DNA of 12,724 bases from Liminaster sp045576355 (lineage in GTDB: Bacteria > Bacteroidota > Bacteroidia > Bacteroidales > UBA3663): contig JAZNGG010000041.1 in assembly GCA_045576355.1 (NCBI GenBank), forward strand, positions 1 to 12,724, read 5' to 3'. The notes under the pieces are model-generated. The model ran no database searches. It saw nothing but the letters and a program-made list of their open reading frames with translations, and had not been told where the DNA came from. Positions 1 through 7,092 of the stretch are shown here, one piece after another. How positions within the stretch are numbered: position 1 is the first letter of the stretch; the number at the start of each line of letters is the position of its first letter. Both the position numbers and the translations under genes were made by a program.

Positions 1-104
1 TCTGTATTATTTGTTTAATAAATTAGCAAGGTATCCTAATTGTGATTATTAATAGGTTGACTGGTGTGGCGAAATATTTTTACTTAATTGATTGTTGTCT
101 TAGT

Positions 105-135
105 TTTGTTGTTTAAAAAATAATATTTACATTTG
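105..135 (+). promoter_or_regulatory. Promoter of the XRE regulator gene
   Basis: A TTTG at 105-108 is followed after 19 bp by TACATTTG at 128-135. This fits the Bacteroidota housekeeping promoter (-33 TTTG, -7 TAnnTTTG). The predicted transcription start lies near 140, giving a short leader before the ATG at 169. Two palindromes overlap the -7 box and are listed separately. Confidence 0.7.
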
Positions 136-145
136 TAAAACAAAT
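126..145. promoter_or_regulatory. Overlapping palindromes on the -7 box; candidate operator
   Basis: TTTACA-TT-TGTAAA at 126-139 is a perfect 6-bp inverted repeat. It overlaps a second one, ATTTGT-AAA-ACAAAT, at 131-145. Both cover or abut the -7 element of the promoter that drives the small helix-turn-helix gene starting at 169. Dimeric XRE-family repressors commonly bind such sites in their own promoters, so autoregulation is a reasonable inference. AT-rich DNA makes chance palindromes more likely. Confidence 0.4.
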
Positions 146-168
146 AAATAATAGATTCTAACAATATT

Positions 169-498
169 ATGATAGCAGAGCGTATTCTTAAAATAATTGA
201 GTACATAGGGGTAAACCAGGCACAATTTACGCAAATGATTGATCTAAATCCATCAATATTAAGTCATATTATAAAAGGACGTAATAAACCCAGTTTAGAG
301 GTAGTAGAGAAAATTTTAAAAACATTTCCTCAAATATCCCCTGATTGGTTACTTTGGGGTAATGGTGACATTGCTCGAGATAGTGATGGCGAAAGAGGGA
401 AAGTGATTATACGAGAGAAAGTAAAAAATATAGAACGAATCACAGTATATTATGAAGATGATACTTTCTGTGATTTTTATCCTAAAAAGAGAGAATAA
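169..498 (+). CDS. XRE-family helix-turn-helix regulator
   Basis: This 109-residue protein has one clear helix-turn-helix domain at residues 10-58. The turn and recognition helix lie around QAQFTQMIDLNPSILSHIIK, and the segment GRNKPSLEVVEKIL is typical of the lambda-Cro/XRE class. The domain ends with an SPDWLLWGNGD segment common in Bacteroidales members. A short tail follows (RITVYYEDDTF then DFYP), a C-terminal signature of small Bacteroidales regulators of unknown target. It is probably a cytoplasmic DNA-binding dimer. The ATG at 169 sits just behind a good promoter, and the palindromes on that promoter suggest self-repression. It precedes pyrK by 54 bp, but pyrK has its own -7 box, so a role in pyrimidine control is only a possibility. 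Confidence 0.85.
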   Translation: MIAERILKIIEYIGVNQAQFTQMIDLNPSILSHIIKGRNKPSLEVVEKILKTFPQISPDWLLWGNGDIARDSDGERGKVIIREKVKNIERITVYYEDDTFCDFYPKKRE

Positions 499-513
499 TA
501 ATAATAATTTTTA

Positions 514-521
514 TATCTTTG
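514..521 (+). promoter_or_regulatory. -7 box of the pyrK promoter
   Basis: TATCTTTG matches TAnnTTTG exactly and lies 31 bp before the pyrK ATG, just after the stop of the upstream regulator gene. No TTTG is seen at the expected -33 position, so only the -7 half is supported. It probably drives pyrK and pyrD together. Confidence 0.55.
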
Positions 522-552
522 CATCGTCAGTAAAAATGTTATTTCTTGAAAA

Positions 553-1356
553 ATGAATAAAAAACATATTACAGACTTTCGGCTCATTTCTATAGATAAA
601 TTGAGTTCTAAAGTATTTTTGATGAATTTGACACCGGTCGATGGGTCTCCTATTGCAGAAACAAAGCCTGGACAGTTTGTTGAAGTGCGCGTGGAACAAG
701 TGCTGTTACGTCGCCCTATCAGTATCCATCAAGTAGATAAAGAGAGTAACACTTTACGGTTACTTGTACAGAATGTTGGGAAAGGGACTTTTGCTCTTTC
801 GCATCTTTCCTCGAATGATATTGTTAACATTGTTTATCCTTTAGGTAATGGTTTTACACTCCCTTCACAAAATGAGTCTTCTCGTCATTACCTGCTCATC
901 GGAGGTGGAGTTGGTATAGCTCCATTGCTTCAGACTGGCATTGTTCTTCGTGCTGCGGGTCATCGTGTTACATTTCTCCTTGGAGGTCGTACTGTATCGG
1001 ATATTGTTCGTGTAGAGGAGTTTAAGCGTTATGGTAATCTCTGTATTACGTCTGAAGATGGGAGTACTATCCCCGGAGCAGATTGCCAGAGGGGATTTGT
1101 GACGCAACATACCGCATTCGCTTCTAATACTTATGATGCTATCCGTGTGTGTGGGCCACTCCCGATGATGAAAGCTGTAAAAAGAGTTGTTGCTTCATGG
1201 AATGTTACACAACCTCATTATTGTGAAGTATCACTTGAAAACAAGATGGCATGCGGAATTGGAGTTTGTCTTTGTTGTGTCGAAAAGACTCAGGAAGGAC
1301 ATAAATGTGTATGCACAGAAGGCCCTGTTTTTGATGTTAATGACTTGACATGGTAA
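553..1356 (+). CDS. pyrK: Dihydroorotate dehydrogenase B, electron transfer subunit
   Basis: The product is the FAD/[2Fe-2S] subunit that passes electrons from the PyrD flavin to NAD+ in class 1B dihydroorotate dehydrogenase (UMP synthesis). At 267 residues it is close to the usual length. The ferredoxin-reductase fold shows the FAD-binding RRPISI at 53-58 and the nucleotide-binding GGGVGIAPL at 117-125. The C-terminal iron-sulfur cluster motif has Cys234, Cys239, Cys242 and Cys254 (C-x4-C-x2-C-x11-C). Two extra cysteines, 241 and 252, lie inside the motif and are not expected to be ligands. pyrD follows after 64 bp, the expected partner and order for this enzyme. Confidence 0.95.
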   Translation: MNKKHITDFRLISIDKLSSKVFLMNLTPVDGSPIAETKPGQFVEVRVEQVLLRRPISIHQVDKESNTLRLLVQNVGKGTFALSHLSSNDIVNIVYPLGNGFTLPSQNESSRHYLLIGGGVGIAPLLQTGIVLRAAGHRVTFLLGGRTVSDIVRVEEFKRYGNLCITSEDGSTIPGADCQRGFVTQHTAFASNTYDAIRVCGPLPMMKAVKRVVASWNVTQPHYCEVSLENKMACGIGVCLCCVEKTQEGHKCVCTEGPVFDVNDLTW

Positions 1357-1420
1357 TATCAAAACATAGGTTTTACTATCTGCATGTTCATTAAAAATCA
1401 TATATTTATAGTATATTATT

Positions 1421-2338
1421 ATGGCAGACTTACGTACTAAAATAGGACGACTTCAACTTCAGAATCCTGTCTTAACAGCATCCGGAACGTTTGGATATGG
1501 GACAGAATTTTCAGATTTTATTGACCTTAATCGCCTTGGAGGCTTCATTGTTAAAGGTACGACACTAAATCCTCGAGAGGGTAATGCTTATCCTCGTTTG
1601 GCAGAAACTCCTTCTGGGATGATTAATGCTGTAGGACTTCAAAATAAGGGTGTCGATTACTTTTGTAAGCATATTTATCCTACATTACAGCCTTATGCGA
1701 CACACACTCGTGTTATAGTAAATCTTTCAGGGTCTTGTATAGAGGATTATGTCACGGCGGCATATATACTTGATGAGCTGGAAGATATTGCAGCTATTGA
1801 ACTTAATATATCTTGTCCTAATGTTAAAGCAGGAGGAATGGGGTTTGGCACCAAACCCAGTTTAGCTCAAGAGGTTGTTCGAGAAGTTCGCAAGGCTGTT
1901 ACTAAGCCATTAATTGTAAAATTAACCCCTAATGTTACTTCTATTGCAGAAATTGCTAAAGCGGTAGAATCTGAAGGTGCAGATGCGATTTCGCTTATAA
2001 ATACTGTACTTGCAATGGCAGTAGATGCTGAGACTCGACGCCCATTATTAAGTACTATCACAGGAGGCCTTTCAGGACCGGCTATCAAACCTATTGCACT
2101 AAGGTGCGTATGGCAGTGTTATAATGCAGTAAGTCTTCCAATAATTGGCCTAGGAGGAATTATGAATGCTACGGATGCCATTGAATTTCTCCTTTGTGGC
2201 GCAAGTGCGATACAAATTGGAACGGCTAACTTTATTGATCCTGCTGTGACTATGAAGATTATTGATGGCATAGAAGAGTATTTGGATAGACATGGATGTA
2301 AGAGTGTTAAAGAAATAATCGGTGCACTGGAAGCATGA
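1421..2338 (+). CDS. pyrD: Dihydroorotate dehydrogenase B, catalytic subunit
   Basis: This FMN-binding TIM-barrel subunit oxidises dihydroorotate to orotate. At 305 residues it has the class 1 length, with no membrane-targeting N-terminus as in class 2. Visible motifs are GLQNKGVD (72-79), NLSGS (101-105), NISCPN with the class 1 catalytic Cys132, VKLTPN with Lys167, INT (193-195), GGLSGPAIKP (215-224) and the phosphate-binding GLGGI and GTANF segments near the C-terminus. The adjacent pyrK identifies it as class 1B, which uses NAD+ through PyrK. I see no separate promoter in the 64-bp gap, so the pair is probably one operon. No clear terminator follows before the dapA promoter. Confidence 0.95.
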   Translation: MADLRTKIGRLQLQNPVLTASGTFGYGTEFSDFIDLNRLGGFIVKGTTLNPREGNAYPRLAETPSGMINAVGLQNKGVDYFCKHIYPTLQPYATHTRVIVNLSGSCIEDYVTAAYILDELEDIAAIELNISCPNVKAGGMGFGTKPSLAQEVVREVRKAVTKPLIVKLTPNVTSIAEIAKAVESEGADAISLINTVLAMAVDAETRRPLLSTITGGLSGPAIKPIALRCVWQCYNAVSLPIIGLGGIMNATDAIEFLLCGASAIQIGTANFIDPAVTMKIIDGIEEYLDRHGCKSVKEIIGALEA

Positions 2339-2386
2339 CGGGTATGTGACAAAATGTGGAAAGACTTTTAAATATAAGAGCAAAAG

Positions 2387-2418
2387 TTTGTAATTATTGT
2401 CATATTGCCGTATATTTG
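2387..2418 (+). promoter_or_regulatory. Promoter of dapA
   Basis: TTTG at 2387-2390 and TATATTTG at 2411-2418 are separated by 20 bp, an exact match to the Bacteroidota -33/-7 pattern. The start codon is 28 bp downstream of the -7 box. dapA therefore has its own promoter and need not depend on pyrKD transcription. Confidence 0.75.
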
Positions 2419-2446
2419 CAGAAGAAAACTATAATATTTTATCAAC

Positions 2447-3325
2447 ATGACAAAGATTCAAGGCATGGGAGTCGCTCTTGTAACTCCTTTTTGCGATGAC
2501 TTATCAATTGATTACGAAGCTCTAGACAATCTTATAGAATATCAAATCTGTGGAGGAGCAGATTTTATTGTTGCATTAGGTACTACAGCTGAAACTCCTA
2601 CATTAAGTTATGATGAGAAACAAAAACTAATCCAATCTATCGTTAGAAAGGTTGCAGTGCGTGTTCCAGTGGTGTTAGGTGTCGGAGGAAATAATACAGC
2701 TGGTATTATTAAAGAGTTAAAGTGTAATAATTTTGCGGGTATAGATGCTATTTTAAGTGTAGTACCTTATTATAATAAACCTTCTCAAGAGGGTATATAC
2801 CAACATTTTAAGGCTATATCACTTGCTAGTCCTGTTCCCATTATTCTTTATAATGTCCCTGGTCGTACTGGAGTTAATATGTCTTCTGACATAACACTAC
2901 GATTGGCACATGAATTTGAGAATATAATTGCAATCAAGGAGGCTTCTGGAAATTTTGCTCAAATTGATAGTATTATCAAAGACAAACCCAAGGATTTTGA
3001 TGTTTTGAGTGGAGATGATGGAATTACTTTTCCTTTAATTACACTCGGAGCTACTGGGGTAATTTCTGTAATTGGTAATGCTTTCCCGAAAGAGTTTAGT
3101 AAAATGGTTCGTTTAGCTATGCAAGGAGACTATTCAGATGCCCGAAAGATTCATCATCGATTTGGAGAATTGTTTAGTTTACTCTTTGTGGATGGTAATC
3201 CGGCAGGAGTAAAAGCAATGTTAAGCGCTATGGGACTTTGCAATAATGTTTTACGTCTGCCACTTGTTCCTACTCGCATTACAACATTTCAGAAAATTCA
3301 GCAGATACTTAAAGAGTTAAGATAA
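2447..3325 (+). CDS. dapA: 4-hydroxy-tetrahydrodipicolinate synthase
   Basis: The enzyme condenses pyruvate with aspartate semialdehyde, the first committed step to diaminopimelate and lysine, supplying peptidoglycan as well as protein. Its 292 residues equal the length of the Escherichia coli enzyme. Active-site positions align well: Thr46 and Thr47 in GTTAET, Tyr108/Tyr109 in VVPYYNKPS, Tyr135 and Arg140 in LYNVPGRTG, and the Schiff-base Lys164 in IKEASGN. SGDDGITFP and GATGVISV follow. The usual GTTGE reads GTTAE here, a variation I associate with Bacteroidales homologues and not expected to be damaging. It is the last gene of the rightward block and is followed by a hairpin terminator. 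Confidence 0.95.
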   Translation: MTKIQGMGVALVTPFCDDLSIDYEALDNLIEYQICGGADFIVALGTTAETPTLSYDEKQKLIQSIVRKVAVRVPVVLGVGGNNTAGIIKELKCNNFAGIDAILSVVPYYNKPSQEGIYQHFKAISLASPVPIILYNVPGRTGVNMSSDITLRLAHEFENIIAIKEASGNFAQIDSIIKDKPKDFDVLSGDDGITFPLITLGATGVISVIGNAFPKEFSKMVRLAMQGDYSDARKIHHRFGELFSLLFVDGNPAGVKAMLSAMGLCNNVLRLPLVPTRITTFQKIQQILKELR

Positions 3326-3345
3326 ACTTATCTTTTATATATTTT

Positions 3346-3380
3346 AGGAGGGTGTCTCAAAATGAGACATCCTCTTGTTT
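3346..3380 (+). terminator. Hairpin terminator after dapA
   Basis: Arms 3346-3359 and 3363-3376 pair over 14 bp (two G-T wobbles) around a 3-nt AAA loop, followed by GTTTT. The hairpin lies between the convergent dapA and lipoprotein genes. Only the rightward side has a short T run, so it is better supported as the dapA terminator than as a bidirectional one. Confidence 0.75.
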
Positions 3381-3409
3381 TATAATTATTTATACACAAT
3401 AAGGGGGTG

Positions 3410-4264
3410 TTATTTCTCTATTTGTTCTTGTTCTTTAAGTATTATTAAATCTGTCAAATAAGTAATTTTATCTGCAGCTACTTGATTTTCTTGTTTTAGC
3501 TTGTTTTTTTCTTTAATCATAATAGAGAGATTTAAAGATGCAATTAATCCTTTTCTGTCTAATTCTGATAGTTTGACACGCTCGATACTCTTTCCACCTC
3601 CTAATTCGATCTCTATTTTATTATCTCCTGCATGCATATATATAAAGTTCAGAACTCCTCCATCTTTATCTTCGATAAAAGTTACGGTTTCGTAATGTTT
3701 GCCGAGAATATTATAATTATAATTGGTTGCATCGTTGAGGGGAATGGTTTGGGTCGTACAAGATGTTCCATTTGAACTTTTAACCCTTATAAAAGTGTGC
3801 TGAATATTTCTGCCTGTATGACTGCTAATCAAATGGTGCCGTCCATTTTCTTCCACAGCAGAATGAATGTATGAGCGATGCGCATTGTTCTCTGCTTCTG
3901 TCCCTTTATAAATATAGCGCCCAATATCATCATACTCTGATTTTTCTAATGAAAATTCAGGTAATAGACTATTTATTTGGCTATTGACACATAAAAGCAT
4001 AGAGTCTGTGTAGATTTTGATTTGTTTTGCATTTTGAAGATCTATACGATATGAGAGTAACAGAGCTTTGCGATATTGGCTAACTGCATGAGGATAATTC
4101 TTTTTTAGAGAATCAAGAAGAAGTAGAGATCTGTTATAATCCTTTTCGGCATATGACGATAGGGCTTCATCAATGAGCTTATTGGCATAATCTATATCTC
4201 TATTACATGATATAAATGTAATCATATTTACTGCTAAAAGCAAAATTCCTAAAATATATTTCAT
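3410..4264 (-). CDS. Predicted lipoprotein of unknown function
   Basis: I do not recognise a named family. The 284-residue product starts with a lysine and a hydrophobic stretch (residues 4-19) ending in FISC. This fits a lipoprotein signal with Cys20 as the lipidated residue, though Phe at -3 is unusual. Asn at +2 does not settle inner versus outer membrane. Residues 24-62 resemble a single TPR-like helical pair (ANKLIDEALSSYAEKDYNRS and the next helix). A central section around residues 120-225 looks beta-rich. The last 40 residues are charged and heptad-like, suggesting a coiled coil. It lies 68 bp downstream of the (p)ppGpp synthetase gene on the same strand, with no strong terminator between, so co-transcription is possible. 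A functional link is not shown. Confidence 0.7.
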   Translation of the reverse strand: MKYILGILLLAVNMITFISCNRDIDYANKLIDEALSSYAEKDYNRSLLLLDSLKKNYPHAVSQYRKALLLSYRIDLQNAKQIKIYTDSMLLCVNSQINSLLPEFSLEKSEYDDIGRYIYKGTEAENNAHRSYIHSAVEENGRHHLISSHTGRNIQHTFIRVKSSNGTSCTTQTIPLNDATNYNYNILGKHYETVTFIEDKDGGVLNFIYMHAGDNKIEIELGGGKSIERVKLSELDRKGLIASLNLSIMIKEKNKLKQENQVAADKITYLTDLIILKEQEQIEK

Positions 4265-4277
4265 GTCAGATTAGAAT

Positions 4278-4321
4278 TTAATTATATAATTGTTTTAATA
4301 TCTGTCTGTTAATTATATAAT
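4278..4321. repeat. Two direct copies of a 13-bp palindromic AT repeat
   Basis: TTAATTATATAAT occurs at 4278-4290 and again, identical, at 4309-4321, a 31-bp period. Each copy contains the palindrome ATTATATAAT. The second also sits in the loop region of a 6-bp hairpin (CTGTTA at 4306-4311, TAACAG at 4321-4326). They lie between the relA stop and the lipoprotein start, where they could be protein-binding sites or a weak transcript end. The sequence is low complexity, so significance is uncertain. Confidence 0.3.
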
Positions 4322-4332
4322 AACAGGATGTT

Positions 4333-6564
4333 TTATTGAGTTCTTTCTACTTGTTTCACGCCTTTTATAGTTTTAATCTTTTTAATCAACGTATTAAGAG
4401 CAGATAAGTCATTAACCATTACAGAAAGATGGCCATGGAAGAGTCCGTCATTGGAGTCAATATTTATTGAGCGTAATAATGTGTCTTTTTCCTTGTTGAT
4501 TAGCGAGGATATATTTGCTACAATGCCTATATCATCGTGACCTATTATGCGAAGCGTAATGCAATACTGATTGCCGCTTTTCCCTGACCACATAGCCTTA
4601 ACTATACGATATGGATATCGAGCTTTCAGCGCTTTTATGTTATTGCAATCTGTGCGATGTATTTTTATACCGCCTGAAATGCTGACAAATCCTACAACAT
4701 TATCTCCATAAATAGGATTACAACAATGAGCAAGTTTATAGTCAATCCCTTTAAGATTTTTATCAATAACTAACACATCGTCATAAGAGGATGAGGATTT
4801 TTTGTCATAAGACTCATTAGAATTCAGAAGGTTAATATTAAAATTGTCCGCGCTCTGTGTTATCGTTGATAGAGATGGATTAAGTATATCAATATAAACA
4901 TCTAAAACACGATTTACATCGAGATTTTCTGTAGATAAGGCATGAAAAAATTGGGTCTGAGTTTTAAATCCCATCTTCAGGATAACCTTTGCCAGAATCC
5001 CTTCATCTATTTCAATTTTTCGGTTTTTAAATCGTCTTGTTAATAGTTCTTTCCCTATTTCAGCCTCTCGCATTTCCTCTTCTTTCAGAGCTTGTTTTAT
5101 ACGAACTCTTGCTTTAGAGGTACATACGATATTCAGCCAATCAAGTTTAGGAGATTGTTGTGGAGATGTTAATATTTCTACTGTCTCACCGCTATGTAAT
5201 TTATAATTGATTTTTACATTTTTATTTCCTACACGAGCTCCAACGCAAATCATACCGAGTTTTGTATGAATCTGAAATGCAAAGTCTAGTACAGTAGCCC
5301 CTTTTGGCAACTTAAAAATATCACCATTAGGAGTGAAGACAAAAATCTCTTCTTGGTAAAGCCCCATCTGAAAATCTTTCATCAACTCGTTAGGGGAGGT
5401 GTTGTGCTCTAAAATATCTCTGATAGATGCCATGACCTGATCAGCTACACCCTCGCTCTTAATCCCTTTATATTTCCAGTGGGCAGCAAGTCCCCGTTCT
5501 GCGATTTCGTCCATGCGTTTAGATCTAATTTGCACTTCTACCCATCTTTTGTTGGGGCCATATACCGTAATGTGAAGACTTTCATATCCATTACTTTTGG
5601 GGATTGACAACCAGTCTTTTAAACGTTTGGGATTAGGAGTGTACATATCTGTTACAATGCTATATGCCTGCCAGCACAATGCTTTTTCTTTTTCAATAGG
5701 AGCGTCAATAATAATTCGAATGGCAAACAGGTCATATATACGATTTAAGGTAGTATTCTGTTTTTGTAGCTTAGTCCATATACTTGATATGCTTTTTGTT
5801 CTTCCTTTAATACTGAATTTTATCCCTATTTCCTGAAGTCTATTTTTTAGCGGAGTAATAAAATTTTCGATATAGGTTTCACGAGCTTCCTTGCTTTCAT
5901 TAAGTTCATGTGCTATTTGGTCATATTCATCTCGATGGGTATATTTTAATGTCATGTCTTCTAATTCGCTTTTGATGGCATAAAGACCTAAACGATGAGC
6001 CATAGGAGTATATAGATAACGGCATTCGTTTACGACCTTTGCCCGAAACACCTCATCCGGATGGTGGTTGAGCATCCGCATTAAAACATATCTATCAGCT
6101 ATTAAACAAATGATTACCCGAATATCTTCAGCAAATGAAATCAATAGTTTTCGAAAATTATCACTCTCAATAGCATCTTCTTTCAAGTAGAGTCCTTTTA
6201 CTTTACTCATACATTCTATAAGATGCCACACATCATCGCCAAACAGGTTAAGGATTTCTTCTTTTGAGAGTATTTCTTTTGCAACGATTGGGTAGAGAAT
6301 AATAGTTAGCATCGAATTTTTTTTCAATCCAATTTTATCATGTAAAACCTCAATTGTTTTAAGATTCATAATCAGAGGATTAAATCCGTGTACATCTCTT
6401 TCAAATGCTCCATTATTAACACCTGATAAAATTAATTTGCGCAAAGAATGCCATTGGTTGATAGAAAAAAAAGCTTTTACGCTTGAAAGCAATTGTTTAT
6501 AGGTCGTCAGAAACAACTCTTTTTCGTTTTCTGAAAAATATCCGTCAATATATAGAATTTTCAT
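4333..6564 (-). CDS. relA: RelA-type (p)ppGpp synthetase with degenerate hydrolase domain
   Basis: A long RelA/SpoT homologue of 743 residues. The HD hydrolase region (about 55-165) is recognisable but inactive-looking. The HDxxED signature is replaced by YPIVAK (91-96), the upstream metal-binding His is Asn62, and LADRLHN reads IADRYVL. The synthetase domain (about 250-365) appears intact, with GRTKSI (254-259), RLKD (314-317), PKSNGYESLH, Glu343 in EVQIR, and AAHWKYK. A TGS domain (about 407-467), a conserved-cysteine domain with HCCNP (613-617) and HRTDC, and a C-terminal ACT domain (about 666-740) complete the ribosome-linked regulatory half. It should make the stringent alarmone from ATP and GTP/GDP but not degrade it, so a separate hydrolase is expected elsewhere. 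The ATG at 6564 sits just behind a -7 box. The symbol denotes type, not proven orthology. Confidence 0.9.
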   Translation of the reverse strand: MKILYIDGYFSENEKELFLTTYKQLLSSVKAFFSINQWHSLRKLILSGVNNGAFERDVHGFNPLIMNLKTIEVLHDKIGLKKNSMLTIILYPIVAKEILSKEEILNLFGDDVWHLIECMSKVKGLYLKEDAIESDNFRKLLISFAEDIRVIICLIADRYVLMRMLNHHPDEVFRAKVVNECRYLYTPMAHRLGLYAIKSELEDMTLKYTHRDEYDQIAHELNESKEARETYIENFITPLKNRLQEIGIKFSIKGRTKSISSIWTKLQKQNTTLNRIYDLFAIRIIIDAPIEKEKALCWQAYSIVTDMYTPNPKRLKDWLSIPKSNGYESLHITVYGPNKRWVEVQIRSKRMDEIAERGLAAHWKYKGIKSEGVADQVMASIRDILEHNTSPNELMKDFQMGLYQEEIFVFTPNGDIFKLPKGATVLDFAFQIHTKLGMICVGARVGNKNVKINYKLHSGETVEILTSPQQSPKLDWLNIVCTSKARVRIKQALKEEEMREAEIGKELLTRRFKNRKIEIDEGILAKVILKMGFKTQTQFFHALSTENLDVNRVLDVYIDILNPSLSTITQSADNFNINLLNSNESYDKKSSSSYDDVLVIDKNLKGIDYKLAHCCNPIYGDNVVGFVSISGGIKIHRTDCNNIKALKARYPYRIVKAMWSGKSGNQYCITLRIIGHDDIGIVANISSLINKEKDTLLRSINIDSNDGLFHGHLSVMVNDLSALNTLIKKIKTIKGVKQVERTQ

Positions 6565-6580
6565 TGTTCTAAAAATTTTG

Positions 6581-6588
6581 CAAAAATA
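6581..6588 (-). promoter_or_regulatory. -7 box of the relA promoter
   Basis: Read on the minus strand this is TATTTTTG, an exact TAnnTTTG match 16 bp upstream of the relA start codon. It predicts a very short leader. No TTTG is found at the usual -33 spacing. Confidence 0.5.
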
Positions 6589-6631
6589 GAATATTTAAAT
6601 ACAATCGCTATTTGTGTTGTGATTAAATACA

Positions 6632-6650
6632 TTATCCAAAATTGTCCACA
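6632..6650 (+). repeat. Tandem DnaA-box-like 10-bp repeat
   Basis: TTATCCAAA (6632-6640) and TTGTCCACA (6642-6650) each differ by one base from the DnaA box TTATCCACA. They repeat at a 10-bp period, one helical turn, with AT-rich DNA on the pepD side. They lie 44-62 bp upstream of the relA -7 box, so they could equally be a regulator site for relA. No further exact boxes are seen nearby, so an origin is not supported. Confidence 0.3.
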
Positions 6651-6858
6651 AAGTTATATAATTATTTTCATCTATTTATAGTTTTAAGATTCTTTTGTAT
6701 CAATTAACTGATTATATATGTTATTTTCTTTTGAAATAAATAATTTTTAAGGATCATGTTAACAATAATTGATAATTTGGATTATGTTAAATTGATAAAT
6801 TATGAATTAATAAAATCGATGGAAATCTGTAAGAAAATGTAAAAAAGGAATTATTTGA

Positions 6859-6963
6859 ATGGATACAATTAATACTCTACTACTCATAACAGCTGTAATG
6901 ATTCTTAATCGTCAACTTATTTGGATGAGGTTATGGAGTCTCTTAGTATTATCAACTATTTAA
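6859..6963 (+). CDS. Possible small hydrophobic peptide ORF
   Basis: ATG to TAA encodes 34 residues, preceded at a plausible distance by AAGGAA (6845-6850). The peptide is strongly hydrophobic, with a run around TLLLITAVMIL, a central N-R, then IWMRLWSLLVL, and would probably sit in a membrane. It is opposite in direction to both flanking genes. No family is recognised, and a chance ORF or a fragment of a decayed gene is quite possible. Confidence 0.25.
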   Translation: MDTINTLLLITAVMILNRQLIWMRLWSLLVLSTI

Positions 6964-7092
6964 TTAAAAAGTTCAAAGTCGAAGTTAAGGACGTTTGGTC
7001 CTAGATCTCTTATGAAGTATCTAAGTCATCTCATTTACTTGTTGATGTGTTGATAGTCAAACTATTAAAGAGTCACTATAGTTTTTAACTCA

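Larger units (their letters stand above)
6589..7092. other. Gene-poor, AT-rich intergenic region
   Basis: About 500 bases separate pepD and relA. I see no RNA gene or insertion sequence. Contents in order: a tandem DnaA-box-like repeat (6632-6650), AT-rich DNA with loose direct repeats (ATGTTAA followed by AATTGATAA, near 6756 and 6784), a possible small hydrophobic ORF (6859-6963), and an overlapping frame interrupted by one TAG (from about 6912 to 7088) that may be decayed coding sequence. No convincing terminator for pepD is seen. An AAACTAT/ATAGTTT pairing at 7059-7084 has a 12-nt loop and no T run. Confidence 0.5.

Noticed and set aside
6756..6800. Loose direct repeats containing ATGTTAA and AATTGATAA
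   Set aside because: Low-complexity AT-rich sequence with imperfect copies. Not clearly more than chance.
7059..7084. Possible terminator downstream of pepD
   Set aside because: Only a 7-bp AT-rich stem with a 12-nt loop and no T run in the leftward direction.
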